This document shows positions 7,129 through 7,810 of a DNA stretch of 7,810 bases, in pieces; positions within the stretch are counted from its first letter, which is position 1; every line of letters starts with the position of its first letter. This stretch comes from Alcaligenaceae bacterium (lineage in GTDB: Bacteria > Pseudomonadota > Gammaproteobacteria > Burkholderiales > Burkholderiaceae), in contig CANFEI010000040.1 of assembly GCA_947445495.1 (NCBI GenBank), forward strand, positions 1 to 7,810, in the 5' to 3' direction. The notes beneath the pieces were generated by a model, which did no database searches, was not told the origin of the DNA, and worked only from the letters and a program-made list of their open reading frames with translations. The position numbers were made by a program, and so were the translations under genes.

Positions 7129-7156
7129 ATATTACTCGTATCCGCCCCCTGAGCAA
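7129..7156 (-). promoter_or_regulatory. Candidate promoter of the phaM-glmU unit
   Basis: On the minus strand TTGCTC (7151-7156) is followed after 16 bases by TAATAT (7129-7134), a good -10 with a moderate -35. It points at the phaM-like gene 35 bases downstream and is the best sigma-70-like match I found in the 143-base divergent region. Read by eye only. Confidence 0.4.
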
Positions 7157-7237
7157 CAGCGCGCGCTGGGAAAGAAAAATGTCGGTCAAATTGGTCTTAG
7201 CAGTCAAACGGGGCAAGATATTCTGGGACAATACGGT

Positions 7238-7456
7238 ATGCAAGAGACCATTACCCTGCCTGAATTAGAAGCCGCCATCAATTTTTGGCGCCAGCGTAGC
7301 CCTTCCATCGGCGAAGAACTGCGCCTGTGTGCACAGGCCTCTAGCTTGGCGACCCCTTATGCGCTCATGATTATCAAGCGCCGCGCTCAAATGGTCGTTA
7401 CCGAGATGCCCGAAAAGGCTCAAGCGGCATTAACGGAATGGTTGGCACAGCGCTAA
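7238..7456 (+). CDS. Small DUF3717-like protein of unknown function
   Basis: A 72-residue, soluble-looking protein: MQETITLPELEAAINFWR, then RSPSIGEELRLCAQASSLATPYALMII and a mostly helical C-terminus ending in LTEWLAQR. The LPELEAAINFWR opening and the ATPYAL segment are what I recall from the DUF3717 family of short Burkholderiales proteins, whose function is not known. No signal peptide, membrane segment or metal motif is visible; the single Cys is not part of a motif. It is the only plus-strand gene I accept here. It is divergent from the phaM-like gene and convergent with the SCO1 gene, 27 bases apart. No upstream in-frame ATG or GTG exists between 7199 and the chosen start, and the ribosome site (GGGA, about ten bases upstream) is poor. 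The composition and tight fit between neighbours favour a real gene over a chance frame. Confidence 0.75.
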   Translation: MQETITLPELEAAINFWRQRSPSIGEELRLCAQASSLATPYALMIIKRRAQMVVTEMPEKAQAALTEWLAQR

Positions 7457-7483
7457 GGCGCGCGCCTGATCCACCCAAAAGAT

Positions 7484-7810
7484 CTACTTCAGCAGTAACT
7501 TGATGTCGCGCGCAAGCACAGCGGTGCCAGCGGTGTTGCTAACCAACACCCGTGCATCCCCTTTCGGGTCAAACAAATAAAACGACGAGCTGTGATCCAT
7601 GCTGTAGCCGCCCTTTGCGGCCGGCGCCTTGGCGTAATAGGCCTTGAAGGATGCGGCAGCTTGCTTGATTTGGGCTGGCGTACCTGTCAAGCCTAAAAAG
7701 CTGGCATTAAATCCAGAGACATACGCACGCAATACTTCGGGGCTGTCACGCTCTGGGTCGACGGTAATCATTAACACTTGCACGCGACTGGCCTGGCTCC
7801 CCAAGGTTCG
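7484..7810 (-). CDS. SCO1/SenC/PrrC family copper chaperone, N-terminus beyond window
   Basis: The last 109 codons of a thioredoxin-fold protein; the gene continues past the right edge and its true start is not in view. Visible landmarks are VQVLMITVDPERDSPEVLRAYV, FLGLTGTPAQI and YSMDHSSSFYLFDPKG, where the His in MDHSS is the conserved copper ligand of SCO proteins. The CxxxC copper motif and the membrane anchor expected at the N-terminus would lie outside the window. SCO proteins deliver copper to, or reduce thiols of, the CuA site of cytochrome c oxidase subunit II on the periplasmic side of the inner membrane. A TTG codon near 7804 could look like a start but lies inside the domain, so it is not the real one. 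Neighbouring oxidase-assembly genes are likely just beyond the window, which cannot be checked here. Confidence 0.92.
   Translation of the reverse strand, partial: RTLGSQASRVQVLMITVDPERDSPEVLRAYVSGFNASFLGLTGTPAQIKQAAASFKAYYAKAPAAKGGYSMDHSSSFYLFDPKGDARVLVSNTAGTAVLARDIKLLLK

Noticed and set aside
7191..7222. TTGGTC with a downstream GATATT as a promoter for the DUF3717-like gene
   Set aside because: The spacing is 20 bases and both elements match poorly, so it is not better than chance.
7456..7467. AGGCGCGCGCCT palindrome between the convergent DUF3717-like and SCO1 genes as a bidirectional terminator
   Set aside because: The palindrome has no loop and no T run follows it on either strand, so a hairpin terminator is not supported.
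7484..7804. SCO1-like protein starting at the TTG at 7804
   Set aside because: The TTG lies within the conserved thioredoxin-fold domain. The frame stays open to the window edge and the copper-binding CxxxC would be upstream, so this is an internal codon.

Overview
The window looks like an ordinary stretch of a betaproteobacterial chromosome, most likely from the order Burkholderiales. The evidence is a PhaM-like polyhydroxyalkanoate-granule protein directly upstream of glmU, a small protein resembling the Burkholderiales-type DUF3717 family, and a TcuA-like flavoprotein next to a MmgE/PrpD protein. I cannot name the genus from sequence alone. No RNA genes, CRISPR arrays, insertion sequences, origins or attachment sites were seen.

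Almost everything is on the minus strand, so in transcription order the window reads from right to left. At the right edge is the C-terminal half of a SCO1/SenC copper chaperone (minus), convergent with a 72-residue DUF3717-like protein (plus, 7238-7456). That small gene is divergent from a tightly packed minus-strand unit running from 7094 down to 2723: phaM-like, glmU, a DHA2-type MFS transporter and a GT4 glycosyltransferase. The gaps between these genes are 18, 2 and 5 bases, so they are probably one operon. GlmU makes UDP-GlcNAc for the cell envelope and the glycosyltransferase presumably uses an activated sugar, so envelope or glycan building is a reasonable common theme. PhaM and the exporter do not obviously belong to it.

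After a 145-base gap with a GC hairpin and an AT-rich repeat cluster comes a second minus-strand unit: a TcuA-like FAD dehydrogenase (1066-2577) and, 21 bases later behind a strong ribosome-binding site, a MmgE/PrpD family dehydratase (1044 to beyond base 1). If the TcuA assignment is right, tricarballylate would be oxidised to cis-aconitate and the MmgE/PrpD enzyme would act on that or a related tricarboxylate. Members of that superfamily hydrate, dehydrate or decarboxylate such acids. This catabolic pair and its putative operator are the most interesting part of the window. The rest is housekeeping content in a slightly unusual arrangement, and I found no convincing evidence of an undescribed system.
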